A DNA stretch of 62,286 nucleotides from CAWCLK01 sp963796225 (GTDB lineage Bacteria; Actinomycetota; Nitriliruptoria; Nitriliruptorales; Nitriliruptoraceae). Positions 1-9,607 of this stretch are shown piece by piece. The number at the start of each line of letters is the position of its first letter. Within the stretch, counting starts at the first letter, position 1. The stretch covers positions 1 to 62,286 of the forward strand of contig CAWCLK010000035.1 of assembly GCA_963796225.1 (NCBI GenBank). Direction: 5' to 3'. The position numbers and the translations under genes were made by a program. Below the pieces are notes generated by a model. It did not search any database, was not told the origin of the DNA, and saw nothing but the letters and a program-made list of their open reading frames with translations.

Positions 1-584
1 TGCAGGGCCAGCTCGCGGAACTGGTAGAGGACGGCACCGGTCGGGGCGTGGACGCGTGTTCCCACGATGGGGATCTGGATGATCGGGGCGTCGACGCCCT
101 CGTACCGGGCCCATCGCGGCACGTCCGGGTGATCGAGGTCGACCAGCGGGACGTGGTGCACCTCGGCGACCTCTGCGGGGTTGGGGCGGGGTGTGACGTC
201 GCCGGCCTGCCACGCGACCACCGGCGTGATCCGGTAGCCGGACCGGGTCGGGTAGTCGTCCAGCAACCCGAGCACCTCGACGACCTCCGCCGACAGCCCG
301 AGCTCTTCCTCGAGCTCGCGCAGCGCCGCCTGCACGTCGGTCTCGCCCGCGTCGACACGGCCACCGGGCAGGGCCCACTGGCCGCGGTGGGCCGACAGGC
401 GGGGCGCGCGCCGCGTGAGCAGGAACGTCGCCTGGCCGGCGTCCTCCGCCAGCAGCATCACCACCGCCGCGTGCCGCAGCGCGGTGTCGGTGACGGCCTG
501 GCGAGCGTGGGCGCCGAGGTGGTCGACGATCCGCTCGCGCAGGTCGTCGTCGAAGTCCACCGGGCCGCCGGTCGTCGTGGTCAC
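1..584 (-). CDS. NUDIX hydrolase (3' end outside window)
   Basis: The GTG start at 584 overlaps the stop of the upstream metallo-hydrolase (GTGA), so the two are translationally coupled. About 194 codons are visible before the window edge cuts off the C-terminus. A complete Nudix box is present: G-R-V-D-A-G-E, seven residues, then RELEEELGL, matching GX5EX7REUXEEXGU. A phrase like LLTRRAPRLSAHRGQWALP precedes it, as in CoA-pyrophosphatase-like members that hydrolyse nucleoside-diphosphate-X compounds using Mg2+. The exact substrate cannot be told. No frameshift was seen. Confidence 0.85.
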   Translation of the reverse strand, partial: MTTTTGGPVDFDDDLRERIVDHLGAHARQAVTDTALRHAAVVMLLAEDAGQATFLLTRRAPRLSAHRGQWALPGGRVDAGETDVQAALRELEEELGLSAEVVEVLGLLDDYPTRSGYRITPVVAWQAGDVTPRPNPAEVAEVHHVPLVDLDHPDVPRWARYEGVDAPIIQIPIVGTRVHAPTGAVLYQFRELAL

Positions 585-1210
585 ACGGTGATGCTGTCGC
601 CCCAGTCCAGCGGGAGCAACTCGATGTCGTGCTCGGCCAGGGCGCCCTGCACGATCCCGTTGATGGCCTGGCGGCCGAAGCTGCTCATGAAGAAGTCGTG
701 GATCGGGATGACCTGCTGCGCCCCGATGCGCCGTGCGAACGCCACGGCGGCGGTCGCCGAGCCCCAGGGCGCCAGCAGCGGCAGGGCCATGACGGGCGCC
801 GTGTGGGATGGCTGGTGGCTGTCCCCCGGGTGGGTGAAGACGTCACCGATGGTCCAGCTGCGGTTGGGCGGGGTCTGGCCGTTGGGAAGGGCCTCGTGGA
901 CGACGTCCTCGATCGAGGTGTCCCCGGGCACGTCGGTGGTCGCCTCGATGTCGTGCTGGGCCAGCAGGTCCACGACCTCCTGGTTCGAGTGGACGACCAC
1001 GTCGTCGCCCCGGTCCAGCAGCCAGCGGACGAACTCGGGTTTGACGTGGTCGGCGTGTGCGTGGGTGATCAACACCCGCTGCACGTCCCCGATGGTGTCC
1101 AGGTCGACCTCGTCAGCGTCCCACGAGAAGAAGCCGGGGTCGAACAGCGTGGTGCCCGCGTCGGTCTCGACGGTCAGGCACGAGTCGGCGATGCGTCGGA
1201 TGGTGGTCAT
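581..1210 (-). CDS. MBL-fold metallo-hydrolase, UlaG-like
   Basis: This cytosolic zinc hydrolase of about 209 residues starts with MTTIRRIADS at 1210. The longer upstream reading is GC-rich noise without homologous character. The metal motif THAHADHV (HxHxDH) lies near residue 50, followed by a further HPGD and a late PIHD motif, as in the UlaG/YycJ branch. Family members hydrolyse lactones, phosphodiesters or similar bonds, and no substrate can be assigned here. It sits directly upstream of the NUDIX gene with a 4-base overlap, which suggests a two-gene housekeeping operon. Confidence 0.85.
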   Translation of the reverse strand: MTTIRRIADSCLTVETDAGTTLFDPGFFSWDADEVDLDTIGDVQRVLITHAHADHVKPEFVRWLLDRGDDVVVHSNQEVVDLLAQHDIEATTDVPGDTSIEDVVHEALPNGQTPPNRSWTIGDVFTHPGDSHQPSHTAPVMALPLLAPWGSATAAVAFARRIGAQQVIPIHDFFMSSFGRQAINGIVQGALAEHDIELLPLDWGDSITV

Positions 1211-1339
1211 GGCCCCACCGTAACGAGCCGCCGGTGGCGTCGTCGACGACACGAGGTCGCTGAACGTTCGACCGGACCGCGACGGACCCGGACCGGCCAT
1301 GCTGCGACCACGACCCGTCATCTGCCCTGAGGACCCGCC

Positions 1340-1528
1340 ATGACCGAGCACGAGCGTCCGACCGACGACACGCCGGGCGGCGAGGACCTCGGACCCAAGG
1401 ACGCGGACGACGCCACCATGGCGGATGCGGGGCTGGGCGGTCCGCCGGCAGCCAGCGCGACCCCGGTGGGCCAGGGCGACGAGCCCGGCACCGGCAGCGA
1501 CGAGGACGACGAGGACGACGCGTCGTGA
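1340..1528 (+). CDS. small acidic hypothetical protein
   Basis: A 62-residue, strongly acidic, low-complexity protein that ends in a run of Asp and Glu (EDDEDDAS). It starts 13 bases after a weak purine stretch (TGAGGA) and is followed at once by a strong GC hairpin. Composition rich in D, E, G, P and T with no hydrophobic core suggests an intrinsically disordered protein. No family is recognised. The terminator after it and the clean start support expression, but spurious coding remains possible. Confidence 0.5.
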   Translation: MTEHERPTDDTPGGEDLGPKDADDATMADAGLGGPPAASATPVGQGDEPGTGSDEDDEDDAS

Positions 1529-1534
1529 CGACGT

Positions 1535-1563
1535 CCGGCCCGCGCCACGGGGGCGCGGGCCGG
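1535..1563. terminator. GC-rich hairpin between convergent genes
   Basis: A perfect 12-bp inverted repeat surrounds a 5-base loop (core GGCCCGCGCC / GGCGCGGGCC). It lies between the ends of the small acidic gene (+) and the dienelactone hydrolase (-), so it can serve both strands. No U-tract follows, as is common for actinobacterial terminators. Confidence 0.65.
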
Positions 1564-1582
1564 GGACGTGGTCACGGGGCGG

Positions 1583-2284
1583 TCAGCCGCCCAGCTTCTC
1601 CTTGAGGAAGCCGACCGTGTCCTGCCACGTGGACGCGGCGAGGTCGGGGCGGTAGGTCCCGAAGGGGTTCTCGTCGTTGAAGAACGCGTGGCCGGCACCG
1701 TCGTAGATGCGGATGTCGACCGACGGCGCCCCGGAGGCCTGCAGCTTGGCCTCGAGGTCCTTGACCTGCTCCGGCGGGGCGAAGTCGTCCTCGCTGCCGA
1801 AGTGGCCGAGGATCGGGGCGGTCACCTTGGCCAGGTCGACCTGGTCGTAGCCGCCGACGCCGTAGTACGGCACCGCCGCGCCGACGCGGTCGCCCTGCTG
1901 GGCCGCGAGGACCAGGACGAACCCGCCGCCCATGCAGAACCCGACGGCGCCGACGGTGTCGCTGGTCACCTCGTCCATGTCGAGGAGGTGGTCGACGGCG
2001 CCCTTGAGGTCCTGGGCCGCCTTGTCGACCGGCAGCTGCTCCATGAGCTTGCCGGCCTCGTCCGCGTCGTGCGTCGTGGTGCCGCCGTACAGGTCGGGCG
2101 CGAGCGCCACGAACCCCTCGTCGGCGAAACGGTCGGTCACGTCCTTGATGTGGTCGGTCAGCCCCCACCACTCCTGGATGACGATGACGCCGGGGCCCGA
2201 GCCGGCGTCCGGCAGCTTGAGGTAGCCGTGCGCGGTGCCGCCGTTGCTGGCGAAGGTCACGTTCTGGTGCGGGTTGTCAGCCAT
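1583..2284 (-). CDS. dienelactone hydrolase family protein
   Basis: A cytosolic alpha/beta hydrolase of 233 residues, the normal family length. The cysteine nucleophile sits in GFCMGGG near residue 117, the aspartate in GSEDDF near 165, and the histidine in GAGHAFF near 196. This is the Cys-Asp-His triad of carboxymethylenebutenolidase-type enzymes. The early EWWGL motif and the late FFNDENP motif are typical. It opens lactone rings or related esters, and the physiological substrate is unknown. The gene stands alone, convergent with the small acidic gene. Confidence 0.9.
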   Translation of the reverse strand: MADNPHQNVTFASNGGTAHGYLKLPDAGSGPGVIVIQEWWGLTDHIKDVTDRFADEGFVALAPDLYGGTTTHDADEAGKLMEQLPVDKAAQDLKGAVDHLLDMDEVTSDTVGAVGFCMGGGFVLVLAAQQGDRVGAAVPYYGVGGYDQVDLAKVTAPILGHFGSEDDFAPPEQVKDLEAKLQASGAPSVDIRIYDGAGHAFFNDENPFGTYRPDLAASTWQDTVGFLKEKLGG

Positions 2285-2337
2285 CGTTCTCCCTGGACCG
2301 GGTCCTCGGTGCGTCCTGGCGGGTTCGAGGCCACCCG

Positions 2338-3719
2338 TCAGGTGGTGACGTCAGGATGGCACACGAACTCGAGGGTGGGCCACGGGTTCACCGCCACATC
2401 GTCCACGTACCACCCGAGGTGCAGGTGCGGGGCGCCGCCCCGGGCGTTGCCCGTGTCACCGACGTACCCGAGGACGTCGCCGGCCTCGACCTGCTGGCCG
2501 ACCTCCAGGCCGTCGGCGACCCGCTGCATGTGGGCGGCGTAGAACCGACCGACCGACGTGGTGACCGCCACGCTGATGCCGCCCAGGTCGTGCTCGCCGT
2601 CGAATGCGTCGCTGGTGTCGACGGCGGTGACGACCCCGTCGCCGAGCGACACGATGGGCGTCCCCGCGTCGGCGAAGACGTCCGTGCCGAGATGGCGACG
2701 GCCGTGCGACCGCGGGAAGTGGAAGTCGTTGCCGAAGGTCGCGCCCTCGACGGGGCAGGTCAGCGAGCGCTGCAACGCCCACGCCTCGACCGGCAGGCGC
2801 GCCTGGCCGGCGAGGACCCCGACACGCTTCTGCAGCCACTCGGCACGCTGCTCGACCGTCGGTCCGAGCTCGCCCTCGACCGGGGCGGTGCCCGGGGCGA
2901 GCGGATCGCTGCGCGCCTCGTCGAGCACGTCCTCGGGCAGGGCGCCGGCGTCGAGGGCGGCCTGCTCGGCGGCCAGGGCGCGGGCGGCGGCGTCGAGCAG
3001 CTCGGCTTCGCGGGCGCGGGCCACCCCCCGCGTGCGGTCGACGACCTCGGCCACCGGGGCGATGCGTTCCTCGGCCTCCACGACCGCGGCCGCGGCGACG
3101 TCGCGGAGCCGTTCGAAGGTGGCCACGCGACGACGGGCCAGCTCGGTGACGCGGATGTGGCGGGCGAGGTCGTCGTAGGAGTGGCCGAGCACGCTGGACA
3201 GCTCGTCGACGGTCCGGGCGAGGTCGTGGGCGTCGCGGGCCGACTGCAGGGCGGTCAGCAGCAGCGCGGTCGACGACGCCCCGCCGTACTTGTACGAGGT
3301 GGCGACGTTGGTGTCGAAGACGTCCTGGGCCGCGCGCTGCGCCCGGGCGGCGGCGGCAACGTCGCGGCGCGCGACCTGCAGCAGCGTGGCGACGTGGGCG
3401 AGGTCGTCGTCGGCGCGCGCGACATGCCGGTGGGCGACCACGAGGTCCTCCTCCGCCCGTCGCCGGTCCCCCTCGGCCCGCGCCGAGGCGACCATCTGGC
3501 TGGCGACCACCTCGCGGGCCTGGCTGAGCGCCGCGATCTCGGCGACCGCCACGTCCTCCTCGGTCGGGGCGTCGTCGGGGCGTCCGTGGGCGCGTCGGTC
3601 GACTCGGGACCCGGCGGTCCCGCGGGCGGGGCGTCGACGGGCTGGCCGCGGGCGGGCACGGCGAGCACGGCGACGAGGGCGGTGACGACCGCCCCGCTCC
3701 CGATCCGCCCCCTGGTCAC
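2338..3719 (-). CDS. secreted M23 peptidase with coiled-coil stalk (frameshifted)
   Basis: The start is GTG at 3719, giving MTRGRIGSGAVVTALVAV, a signal peptide ending near ARG-QP, then a Pro/Asp/Thr-rich linker. A one-base shift near 3575 moves into the frame that carries an Ala/Arg/Glu-rich coiled coil of about 200 residues. A C-terminal LytM/M23 domain follows, with zinc motifs HLGTD (HxxxD) and HLHLGW (HxH). This is the EnvC/NlpD/RipA-helper layout: an exported peptidoglycan hydrolase or amidase activator acting at septum or wall. All catalytic residues are present. The shift is probably a sequence error because both halves look intact. Confidence 0.8.
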
Positions 3720-3888
3720 CTCGGCCTCGTGACTCGCGCCCGCGTTGCCCCGGGTGGCCGCTGCGCCAGCGACCGCGCGCCATCGTGCCGCACCGTGGCC
3801 GCGGCGTCACGAGTTGGCGCCCCGCGGACACCACCGTGCGCTGGCGCACGCGCCGGCGGGGCGCCCCGCGCGTACGCTCGCGGCTCAC

Positions 3889-3972
3889 GCGAGCGTGGCG
3901 GAACTGGCAGACGCGCGGGGTTTAGGTCCCCGTGGCCTCACGGCTGTGGGAGTTCGAGTCTCCCCGCTCGCA
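3889..3972 (+). tRNA. tRNA-Leu (anticodon TAG)
   Basis: The acceptor stem GCGAGCG pairs with CGCTCGC, and the discriminator base is A. The anticodon stem CGGGG/CCCCG holds the loop TTTAGGT, giving anticodon TAG, which reads CUA and other CUN codons. A long class II variable arm follows, and the T arm is GGGAG-TTCGAGT-CTCCC. CCA is not encoded. The length of 84 nt is normal for leucine tRNA. Confidence 0.95.
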
Positions 3973-4037
3973 CAGGGCTCCGACCTGCGGAAACGTACTC
4001 GTTGAACCTGATCCTGAAGCTCCCATCACGGCGGGGT

Positions 4038-4241
4038 TCAGCGTCGCATCGGGCGCTGGTTGATGCCGTCCTCGGACCACCCACCCGGACCGAAGTCGAA
4101 GAAGCGACGCAGCCCAGGGCGGGACGCGGACGACGGCGGGACGTCGAAGGACCCGTCCCGGTCGAACCGTCGCAGGAAGCGGCTGAGCGCCGCGACGCCG
4201 GCAACGAAGAAGGCGATGACGATCCAGGCGATGGGGGTCAC
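4038..4241 (-). CDS. small single-pass membrane protein
   Basis: A 67-residue protein with a GTG start at 4241, preceded by a good ribosome site (GGGAGG, six bases upstream). Residues 4-20 (IAWIVIAFFVAGVAALS) form one membrane segment. A basic stretch (RFLRRFDR) follows, then a Gly/Pro/Phe-rich soluble tail ending EDGINQRPMRR. No family is recognised. It lies alone between the tRNA and the GTPase pair, divergent from the latter. Confidence 0.65.
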   Translation of the reverse strand: MTPIAWIVIAFFVAGVAALSRFLRRFDRDGSFDVPPSSASRPGLRRFFDFGPGGWSEDGINQRPMRR

Positions 4242-4320
4242 GACGGTCCTCCCGGCCACGACGTCCAGCGTACGCCCCTGACGCGGGCGCGCACCCGCCG
4301 CGGTGGCCATACTGCGGGGC

Positions 4321-6036
4321 GTGACGACCACCGACCGCGATCCCGGCGAGCTCGTCGAGGCCCTCCTGCGCCTCGCGGCCCTCGTCGAGACGTGCCCGTT
4401 CGAGCTGCCCGGCCCCGAGCAGGGCCTCCGCCGGGCGCGACGCGACGAGGCGGCCACCGTCCTGCGCGAGCACCTGGTCCCCCGGCTGCGCGACCTCGAC
4501 GCCCCGGCCCTGGTCGTGCTGGTGGGCTCCACGGGTGCCGGCAAGTCCACGCTGCTGAACTCGTTGGCGGGGGACGCGGTGACCACGTCCAGCGCCGTGC
4601 GTCCGACCACGCGGGAACCGGTGGTGTGGAGCCACCGCCGCCACCGGCACCGGTACGGCGCCGACCTGCTGCCCGGGTTCGCGCCGGGGCGCGGTCGCTG
4701 CGTGTCGCGCCCCACGACGACCCGCGGTTCGCGGACGTCACGGTCGTCGACACCCCGGACCTCGACTCCGTCGTGGTCGAGCACCGGGCCATCGCCGACG
4801 AGGTGGTCGCGGCCGCGGACCTGTGCGTGTGGGTGACCACCGCGCAGCGCTACGCCGACGCGGTGCCGTGGGACGTCCTCCGCGGGGCGCGTGCCCGCGG
4901 CGTCCCGCTGCTGGTCGTGCTCAACCGTGTGCCCGACGGCGCCGCCGAGGCAGTGACCAGCGACCTGCGGCGGCGCCTGCAGGAGGCCGCCGTCGTCGGT
5001 GACACCGCTGCGGTCGACGTCGTCACCGTGCCGGAGCAGGCCGGGGCCGGGGCGCAGCTGCCCGCGTCCCTGATCGCCGGGTTCGCGGACGCGGTGGCCG
5101 CCCTCGGCGACACCACGCGACGGACCGCCGTCGTCGAGACGGCCCTGCGCGCGTCCCTGGCCCACGCCACCGAGGCCGGCCGGGAGTCGCCGACGACGTC
5201 GACCGGGAACGCGCCGACGCGCAGGCGCTGGCGGAGGCCGCGACGGCGCCTACGACCGCCAGGCCACCCAACTGGCGGACGCGCTGCAGGACGGGCGCGT
5301 GATCCACCGTGAGGTGCTCGACCGGTGGCAGGCCTTCGTCGGTGCCGGCGAGATGCTGCGGAGCCTGTCCGCGGGCGCCTCACGGGTGCGGACCTGGGCA
5401 CGGCAGGTGTTCGGTGGCGGCCCCCGCACCGAGACCGTCCGCCACGAGGCCACCTCCGAGCTGGCGGCGACCATCGCGCGCCATGCCGACCGGGCGGCGA
5501 CCGACACGGCCACCGCGTGGGAGCTGTCCCCGATCGGCGGGGCGCTGCTGGCAACCCAGCAGGGCCGGCTGTGGCGCGCCGACCCGGCCACCGACGACCG
5601 GGCCGAAGCCCTGCTCGACCGGTGGCAGGACGAGCTGGCCGAACGCGTCGAGTCCGAGGGGGCCGACCGACGCAAGCTCGCCCGGCTCGCCTCGCTGGGC
5701 GTCAACGGCACCGCCGCGGTGCTCATGCTGGCGGTGTTCGCCCAGACCGGCGGTCTGACCGGCGCCGAGGTCGGCATCACGGCCGGTGCCGCCACCGTGC
5801 AGCAGCGGATACTCGAGCACGTGTTCGGCACGGCCGCGGCCCGATCCCTGGTCAGCGGCGCCCGGGAGTCGCTCGCCACGGGCGTGGCCGCCGTGCTCGA
5901 CCAGGACCGCGACCGGTTCCTCGCCCTGCTCCGCGACCACACCGCCGAACCGGATCACGACGCGCGGCTGCGCGACGCCGTCGCGGGCGTCGAGGCAGCG
6001 TCGCGCCAGTTCCTCGAGGGGCGTCGCGATGGCTGA
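4321..6036 (+). CDS. dynamin-like GTPase A (frameshifted)
   Basis: GTG start at 4321 (VTTTDRDPGE). G1 is GSTGAGKST near residue 80, the G2 region is SSAVRPTT, G3 is DTPDLDS, and G4 is degenerate (NRVP). This pattern matches dynamin-superfamily/YfjP-type GTPases. A long helical C-terminus follows, with a hydrophobic stretch around LGVNGTAAVLMLAVFAQ that could insert in the membrane. Two compensating shifts, near 4685 and near 5200, restore the original frame, which points to sequence error. The stop overlaps the start of the next GTPase by 8 bases, so a coupled pair is implied. Paired bacterial dynamins act as heteromeric membrane-remodelling machines; that role here is inference. Confidence 0.75.
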
Positions 6037-7587
6037 CCTGGAGCGCGCCATCGAGGCAGCAGCCGAGGCCCTGGCCGCGGCGGAGCCGATCGTCGATCCT
6101 CCGACCCTGGCCGAGCTGCGTCGCGAGCTGGAGGCCGCCCGCGTGCGCCACGGCCACCTCGGGGACGCCGTCGTGGCGGCCCTGGTCGGCGGCACCGGCT
6201 CGGGCAAGTCCAGCCTCCTCAACGCGATCGCGGGCACGGAGGTGGCGCAGGCGGGTGTGCTGCGCCCCACCACCGACCGGCCGACCGCGTGGGTGCCGCG
6301 CTCGGGCGGCGTGCCCCTGGACCGGCTCCTGGACGACCTCGGCGTCGAGCAGCGGATCGTCCACGATCGCGACATCGACGTCGCCGTGCTCGACCTGCCC
6401 GACCTCGACTCGGTCGAACGGTCCCACCGGCGCACGGTGGACGACCTGCTGCCGAGGGTCGACCTGGTCGTGTGGGTGCTCGACCCCCAGAAGTACAACG
6501 ACCTGCAGGTCCACGAGCTCGTCCGCGAGCGGCGGCGCTGGGCCGCCCAGCTGGTCTTCGTCCTGAACCAGTCCGACCGGCTGGGCCGCGCCGATCGCGA
6601 TGCTGTGCTGGCCGACCTCGTGGCCAGCCTCCGCGACGACGGGATCCCCGCCCCGACCGTGCTGGCGACGGCCGCCGCTCCCGCCGACGGCCCCCCGGCC
6701 GGCGTCGACGCGCTGTGGGCCGAGCTGGGCCGCCGCGCCGAGGGCAAGGCCGCGGTGCTGGGCAAGCTCACCTCGGACCTGCACGCGCTGGCGGACCGGC
6801 TCGAGGCCCACACGGGCGGGGACGCGCTGGCCCCCGAGGACCTGGCCGCGCGCTGGTCGTCGCTGGCCACCGAGGTGGCCGACGAGGCGGCCGTCGCCGT
6901 GGTCGACGACGTCGCCGTGACCCGCACCGCGCGTGCCGGGGCGCGGGCCGCCGCCGCGGCTGGCAGCGGCCCCGTCGGCCGGCTGTGGCACGGGGTCCGG
7001 TCCGGTCCCGTGGGGCGGGCGCTCGGCGCCCCGCAGGAACAGGCCAGGGAGGCGCCCGCCGGCCGCGCCCCGCTCGAGCCCGCGGCCCACACCCTCAGCC
7101 GCGGCCTGCTCGACCTCGCCATCTCGGCCGGGGGGCCGCTGGGACGGCGCCTGCGCACGGAGCTGACCGGCGAGCCCGCCGAACAGGCCCTGCGGGGCGC
7201 GGTCCGCGCCGCCACGGACGATGGTGACCGTCACATCCCCGTCCGGGGCTGGTGGCGTGCCATCGCGCTGGTCCAGGCGCTGCTGACCGTGGGCGTCGTG
7301 GTCGGGCTGGTGTGGGCGTGGTCCGACCCGACCGCCCTGCGCCCCGGTGACCTGCCCTGGCCGGCGGTCCTCGTCCTGGGTGGTGTTGTCGTCGGCCTCC
7401 TGCTGCGACGGGGGCTGCGGGCCTCCGGTGCGGCGGCCGGGCGCCGACTGGCCATGCAACGCCGCGAACGCGTGGCCCGCGACGTCGTGGAGGGGCTCGA
7501 CCGCCGCGTGGGCCAGCCGCTCGACGACCTGCTCGCCGACCACCGGCGCGCGGGCGCGGCACTCGGGCGGCTCCGCGCGAACTCTGA
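6029..7587 (+). CDS. dynamin-like GTPase B, membrane-anchored
   Basis: ATG at 6029 lies inside the end of GTPase A. G1 is GGTGSGKSS near residue 55, G2 is AGVLRPTTDRPT, G3 is DLPDLDS and G4 is NQSD (NKxD variant). Two transmembrane segments lie near residues 413-432 and 450-467 (ALLTVGVVVGLVWAW and AVLVLGGVVVGLLL), followed by an Arg-rich helix. The printed frame runs on past 7587 into the next gene. A two-base excess near 7577 would give the natural ending RLREL and the TGA at 7585. This is likely the membrane-bound partner of GTPase A, as in the Streptomyces DynA/DynB type of arrangement; the parallel is inferred from layout. Confidence 0.8.
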
Positions 7588-7630
7588 CGGCCGGTCGTCT
7601 CCGCGACCGTCCCCGTCCTATGGTCACCAG

Positions 7631-8340
7631 ATGGACACCGACGCCGTGGTCGCATCGCTGGAGGACCGCCTGCGGGCGGTCGCCACGCCCGAACGCGCCG
7701 AGCACGAGAAGGCCTACCTGAACAGCGACCTGGACTTCCTCGGGGCAACCGTGCCGGCGGTCCGGGAGGAGGCCAGACGGGTCCGGCGCGAGCAGCCCGA
7801 CCTCGACCACGACCCGTGCTCGCCCTGGTGGCCACGGCCTGGGAGCCGGGATCCACGAGCTGCGTCTGTTCGCCGTGGAGCTGCTTGTCGCGACCGTCGA
7901 CCTCCTCGGTCGACGACGCCGACCGGCTCGTGGGCCTGGTCCGCGAGTCACGTACCTGGGCGCTGGTCGACACGCTGGCCGCGAGGTCGTGGGAGCCGTG
8001 GTCGAGGGGGACCCTGCGGGCTGGGACCCACGCGTGCGGTCCTGGGCCGACGACGACGACCTGTGGGTTCGCCGAGCCAGCCTGCTGGCACACCTGATCC
8101 CGCTACGGCGCGGCGACGGCGACTTCGAGCGCTTCGGGCGCTCGCCGACGGCATGCTCGACGAGCGGGAGTTCTTCATCCGCAAGGCCATCGGGTGGGTG
8201 CTGCGCGAGACCGGCAAACGCCGCCCCGAGCTGGTGGTCGAGTGGCTGCGACCACGGCTGGACCGGGCCTCGGGCCTGACCGTCCGAGAGGCGACCCGAC
8301 GCCTCCCCGCCTCCGACTGTCGGGCCGCTCGGGTGAGCCG
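7631..8340 (+). CDS. AlkD-type DNA alkylation repair glycosylase (multiply frameshifted)
   Basis: ATG at 7631 (MDTDAVVASLEDRL). Family signatures appear in order but in different frames: YLNSDLDFLGATVPAVR, RLFAVELL-like, RTWALVDTLA, DDDLWVRRASLLAHL and FIRKAIGWVLRE. These are HEAT-like repeats of AlkD enzymes, which excise N3- and N7-alkyl purines in the cytosol. At least five shifts occur, near 7815, 7857, 7900, 7990 and 8135. The C-terminal boundary (about 8340) is approximate. Conservation of the motifs across all frames suggests an intact gene with a poor consensus, though decay cannot be excluded. Confidence 0.7.
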
Positions 8341-8354
8341 CTGGCCGTCGACCC

Positions 8355-8579
8355 TCACGCGGTCGGCCCGCCTCCCCACCGCGCCCCGACGGCCGCCCCG
8401 CGAGCGCGAGTAGCGGCACGAGGTTCCAGGACAGTCCCCTGCAGCTCGCGGACCCAGCCGTCGGCGTCCTCCAGCACGGGCGGCACCAGCAGGTAGAGGG
8501 CGGCGCCGACCACCGCGCCGAGCACCGCCCCGAGGCAGCGACCGCCATGAGGCCGCCGTCCTGTCGATCGGGTGCCCAT
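8355..8579 (-). CDS. small membrane protein, hypothetical
   Basis: A 74-residue reading frame with ATG at 8579. It has a basic N-terminus (TRSTGRRPHGG), one hydrophobic segment (CLGAVLGAVVGAALYLLVP) and a soluble tail. It occupies the gap between the alkD and map genes on the opposite strand. The topology is coherent, but no family is recognised and codon context cannot prove it. Confidence 0.4.
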   Translation of the reverse strand: MGTRSTGRRPHGGRCLGAVLGAVVGAALYLLVPPVLEDADGWVRELQGTVLEPRAATRARGAAVGARWGGGPTA

Positions 8580-8742
8580 GACGCCTCCGATCCATCGGTG
8601 CTGTCGAGCGAGATCGACCCTCTCCTCCCCATCTCGCGCACCAGTGCCATGACGGCACGGAACCCGGCGTCGTCCGGGCGGTGCGACGCCCCCTACCCTC
8701 GCCCGCGAGCCGAGGAGGTGGGGACGCAGAGGAAGGGTTCCC

Positions 8743-9510
8743 GTGATCGTCCGCAAGACCCGCCGCGAGATCGACGCGCTGCGCGAGGCCGGCCGCGTCG
8801 TCGCCCTCGCCCACCGCGCGATGCGCGAGATCGCCGACGTCGGCGTGACCCTGCACGACCTCGACAAGGTCGCCCGCGACGTGCTGGCCGAGCACGGTGC
8901 CGACTCCGCCTTCCTCGACTACCAGCCCGGGTTCGCGCCGAGCCCGTTCCCCGGCGTGATCTGCTCGTCGGTCAACGACGTCATCGTGCACGGGATCCCC
9001 AGCGACCAGGCGCTCGAGGACGGCGACCTCGTCAGCATCGACTTCGGGGCCATCCTCGACGGGTGGGTCGGCGACGCCGCGGTCTCGTTCATCGTGGGCA
9101 CGCCCCGTCCCGAGGACGAGGAGCTCATCGCCGTGACCGACCGGGCCCTGTACGCGGGGATCGAGCAGGCGACCGTCGGCAACCGCATCGGGGACATCAG
9201 CCACGCCATCGGGACGATCGCCCGCGAGCACGACTACGGCATGCCGCAGGGCTGGGGCGGCCACGGCGTGGGCCGCGAGATGCACGAGGACCCGTCCGTA
9301 CCCAACGAGGGACGGGCGGGGCGTGGCCTCAAGCTCAAGCCCGGGCTGGTGATCGCCATCGAGCCCATGTTCATGGCCGGCGGCTCCGACGAGTTCACCA
9401 TCGACGACGACGGCTGGACCGTGCGCACCCGCGACGGAAGTCGCGCCGCTCACAGCGAGCACACGATCGCCATCACCGAGGACGGTCCGGAGATCCTGAC
9501 CCTGCCCTGA
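8743..9510 (+). CDS. map: type I methionine aminopeptidase
   Basis: GTG start preceded by GAGGAAGG. The 255 residues match normal type I length. The metal ligands and catalytic residues are recognisable: DFGAILDGWVGDAAVSF (two Asp), GHGVGREMHE (His), IAIEPMF (Glu) and SEHTIAI (Glu), plus the substrate His in IVHGIP. It removes the initiator methionine from nascent proteins in the cytosol. It is a stand-alone copy here, away from secY/adk, so it may be a second map gene. The frame is intact. Confidence 0.95.
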   Translation: MIVRKTRREIDALREAGRVVALAHRAMREIADVGVTLHDLDKVARDVLAEHGADSAFLDYQPGFAPSPFPGVICSSVNDVIVHGIPSDQALEDGDLVSIDFGAILDGWVGDAAVSFIVGTPRPEDEELIAVTDRALYAGIEQATVGNRIGDISHAIGTIAREHDYGMPQGWGGHGVGREMHEDPSVPNEGRAGRGLKLKPGLVIAIEPMFMAGGSDEFTIDDDGWTVRTRDGSRAAHSEHTIAITEDGPEILTLP

Positions 9511-9607
9511 GGTCGGCGGCGAGGAGCTCGCCGACCGGCCGTCTCGAGACCGTGTCCGACGCGCGGGCGACTCGTTCGGTCGGGTGGACCCGATCGGCAG
9601 GACCCCC

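Noticed and set aside
4690..6036. Programmed frameshifting in the GTPase gene
   Set aside because: No slippery heptamer or downstream pseudoknot was seen, and the same kind of shift occurs in many unrelated genes of the window.
5852..8650. Minus-strand open frame of about 930 codons over the GTPase/AlkD genes
   Set aside because: The plus strand has P-loops, switch motifs, TM segments and AlkD signatures; the minus frame has none.
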